A program made the translations under genes and the position numbers. From Allobrachymonas sp. (GTDB lineage: Bacteria > Pseudomonadota > Gammaproteobacteria > Burkholderiales > Burkholderiaceae_C), in the NCBI GenBank assembly GCA_030538335.1, contig JAUNUE010000101.1, forward strand, positions 1-6,656: 6,656 nt of DNA. Reading direction: 5' to 3'. The notes under the pieces are model-generated. The model worked only from the letters and a program-made list of their open reading frames with translations, had not been told where the DNA came from and ran no database searches. Below are positions 6,098-6,656 of the stretch, one piece after another. The number at the start of each line of letters is the position of its first letter. Position 1 is the stretch's first letter.

Positions 6098-6656
6098 ATG
6101 CCTGTTTTTCACCACAACACCACGCCTGAAGCCATTGCCGAACCCAAGCGCGGTTTTTATCCCGAGATCGAGCCGTTCAAGACCGGTTTTCTCGAAACGG
6201 ATGACGGCCACAAAATCTACTGGGAACTGGTTGGCAACCCCGAAGGCAAGCCGGCGGTGTTTCTGCATGGCGGGCCGGGGGCAGGGTGCAATGCCAGCCA
6301 CCGGCGCGTGTTCGACCCGCAGAAATACTGCGTTTTGCTGTTCGATCAGCGCGGCTGTGGCCGTTCGCTGCCGCACGCCAGCCTGGAAAACAACACCACC
6401 TGGCATCTGGTGGACGACATCGAAAGTCTGCGCAAAATGCTGGGTGTGGAAAAGTGGCAGGTGTTTGGCGGCTCGTGGGGCAGCACGCTGGCGCTGGCCT
6501 ATGCACAACAGCATTCGCAGCGCGTAAGCGAACTGGTGCTGCGCGGCATCTTCACCATCCGCAAGGAAGAAATCAACTGGTTCTACCAGTACGGCGCATC
6601 GATGATCTATCCAGATCTGTGGGAGGGTTATCTCGCGCCCATTCCCGAAGCAGAGC
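6098..6656 (+). CDS. pip: Proline iminopeptidase, N-terminal part (runs off right edge)
   Basis: This is a cytoplasmic alpha/beta-hydrolase (peptidase family S33) that removes N-terminal proline from peptides. Only the first 186 residues of an expected 310-325 are in the window, and the frame is open to the edge. Family hallmarks are present: the opening YPEIEPFKTGFLETDDGHKI (21-40), the oxyanion-hole motif HGGPGAG (57-63), the DQRGCGRS strand-turn (83-90), and the nucleophile elbow GGSWGS (124-129) with Ser126 as nucleophile. The NNTTWHLVDDIESLR segment (98-112) is also typical of bacterial Pip. The Asp and His of the triad would lie beyond the edge. The ATG at 6098 gives the usual N-terminus, and an in-frame stop at 6074-6076 rules out a longer protein. 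No Shine-Dalgarno site is visible before it. It is divergent from the transporter operon. Confidence 0.93.
   Translation, partial: MPVFHHNTTPEAIAEPKRGFYPEIEPFKTGFLETDDGHKIYWELVGNPEGKPAVFLHGGPGAGCNASHRRVFDPQKYCVLLFDQRGCGRSLPHASLENNTTWHLVDDIESLRKMLGVEKWQVFGGSWGSTLALAYAQQHSQRVSELVLRGIFTIRKEEINWFYQYGASMIYPDLWEGYLAPIPEAE

Overview
The window looks like chromosomal DNA from a GC-rich proteobacterium, most likely a betaproteobacterium of the Burkholderiales. This rests on strong G/C preference at third codon positions, tight gene packing, and the overall look of the proteins. The genus cannot be told from the sequence alone.

Layout, left to right. (1) Positions 13-107 hold a non-coding palindromic element made of two inverted REP/BIME-like hairpin units, followed by an 85-base leader. 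(2) A complete plus-strand gene (193-2754) encodes an 853-residue permease of the YbbP branch of the FtsX/MacB superfamily. (3) Convergent to it, 14 bases away, a minus-strand two-gene ABC importer operon runs from 5945 down to 2769. Its first gene is a double-length permease with two fused binding-protein-dependent transport domains (5945-4143). Its second is an ATPase of the nitrate/sulfonate/bicarbonate (NrtD/SsuB/TauB-like) type with a C-terminal extension of about 180 residues (4100-2769). (4) A 152-base divergent intergenic region (5946-6097) carries an NtrC-like imperfect palindrome and a small hairpin. (5) A plus-strand gene starting at 6098 encodes the N-terminal 186 residues of a proline iminopeptidase and runs off the right edge.

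Functionally, the operon supplies both membrane halves and the ATPase of one importer, but no periplasmic binding protein is encoded here. Its substrate is therefore unassigned beyond the family-level suggestion of a small anion or organosulfur/nitrogen compound. The YbbP-like permease has no adjacent ybbA ATPase gene in the window, so its partner must lie beyond the left edge or elsewhere. The peptidase is a housekeeping neighbour with no evident link to the transporters.

I found no tRNA, rRNA, CRISPR array, insertion sequence or phage gene. The points most worth a second look are the paired-hairpin repeat, the binding-protein-less importer with its extended ATPase, and the possible nitrogen-control site upstream of it. 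None amounts to a clearly new system.
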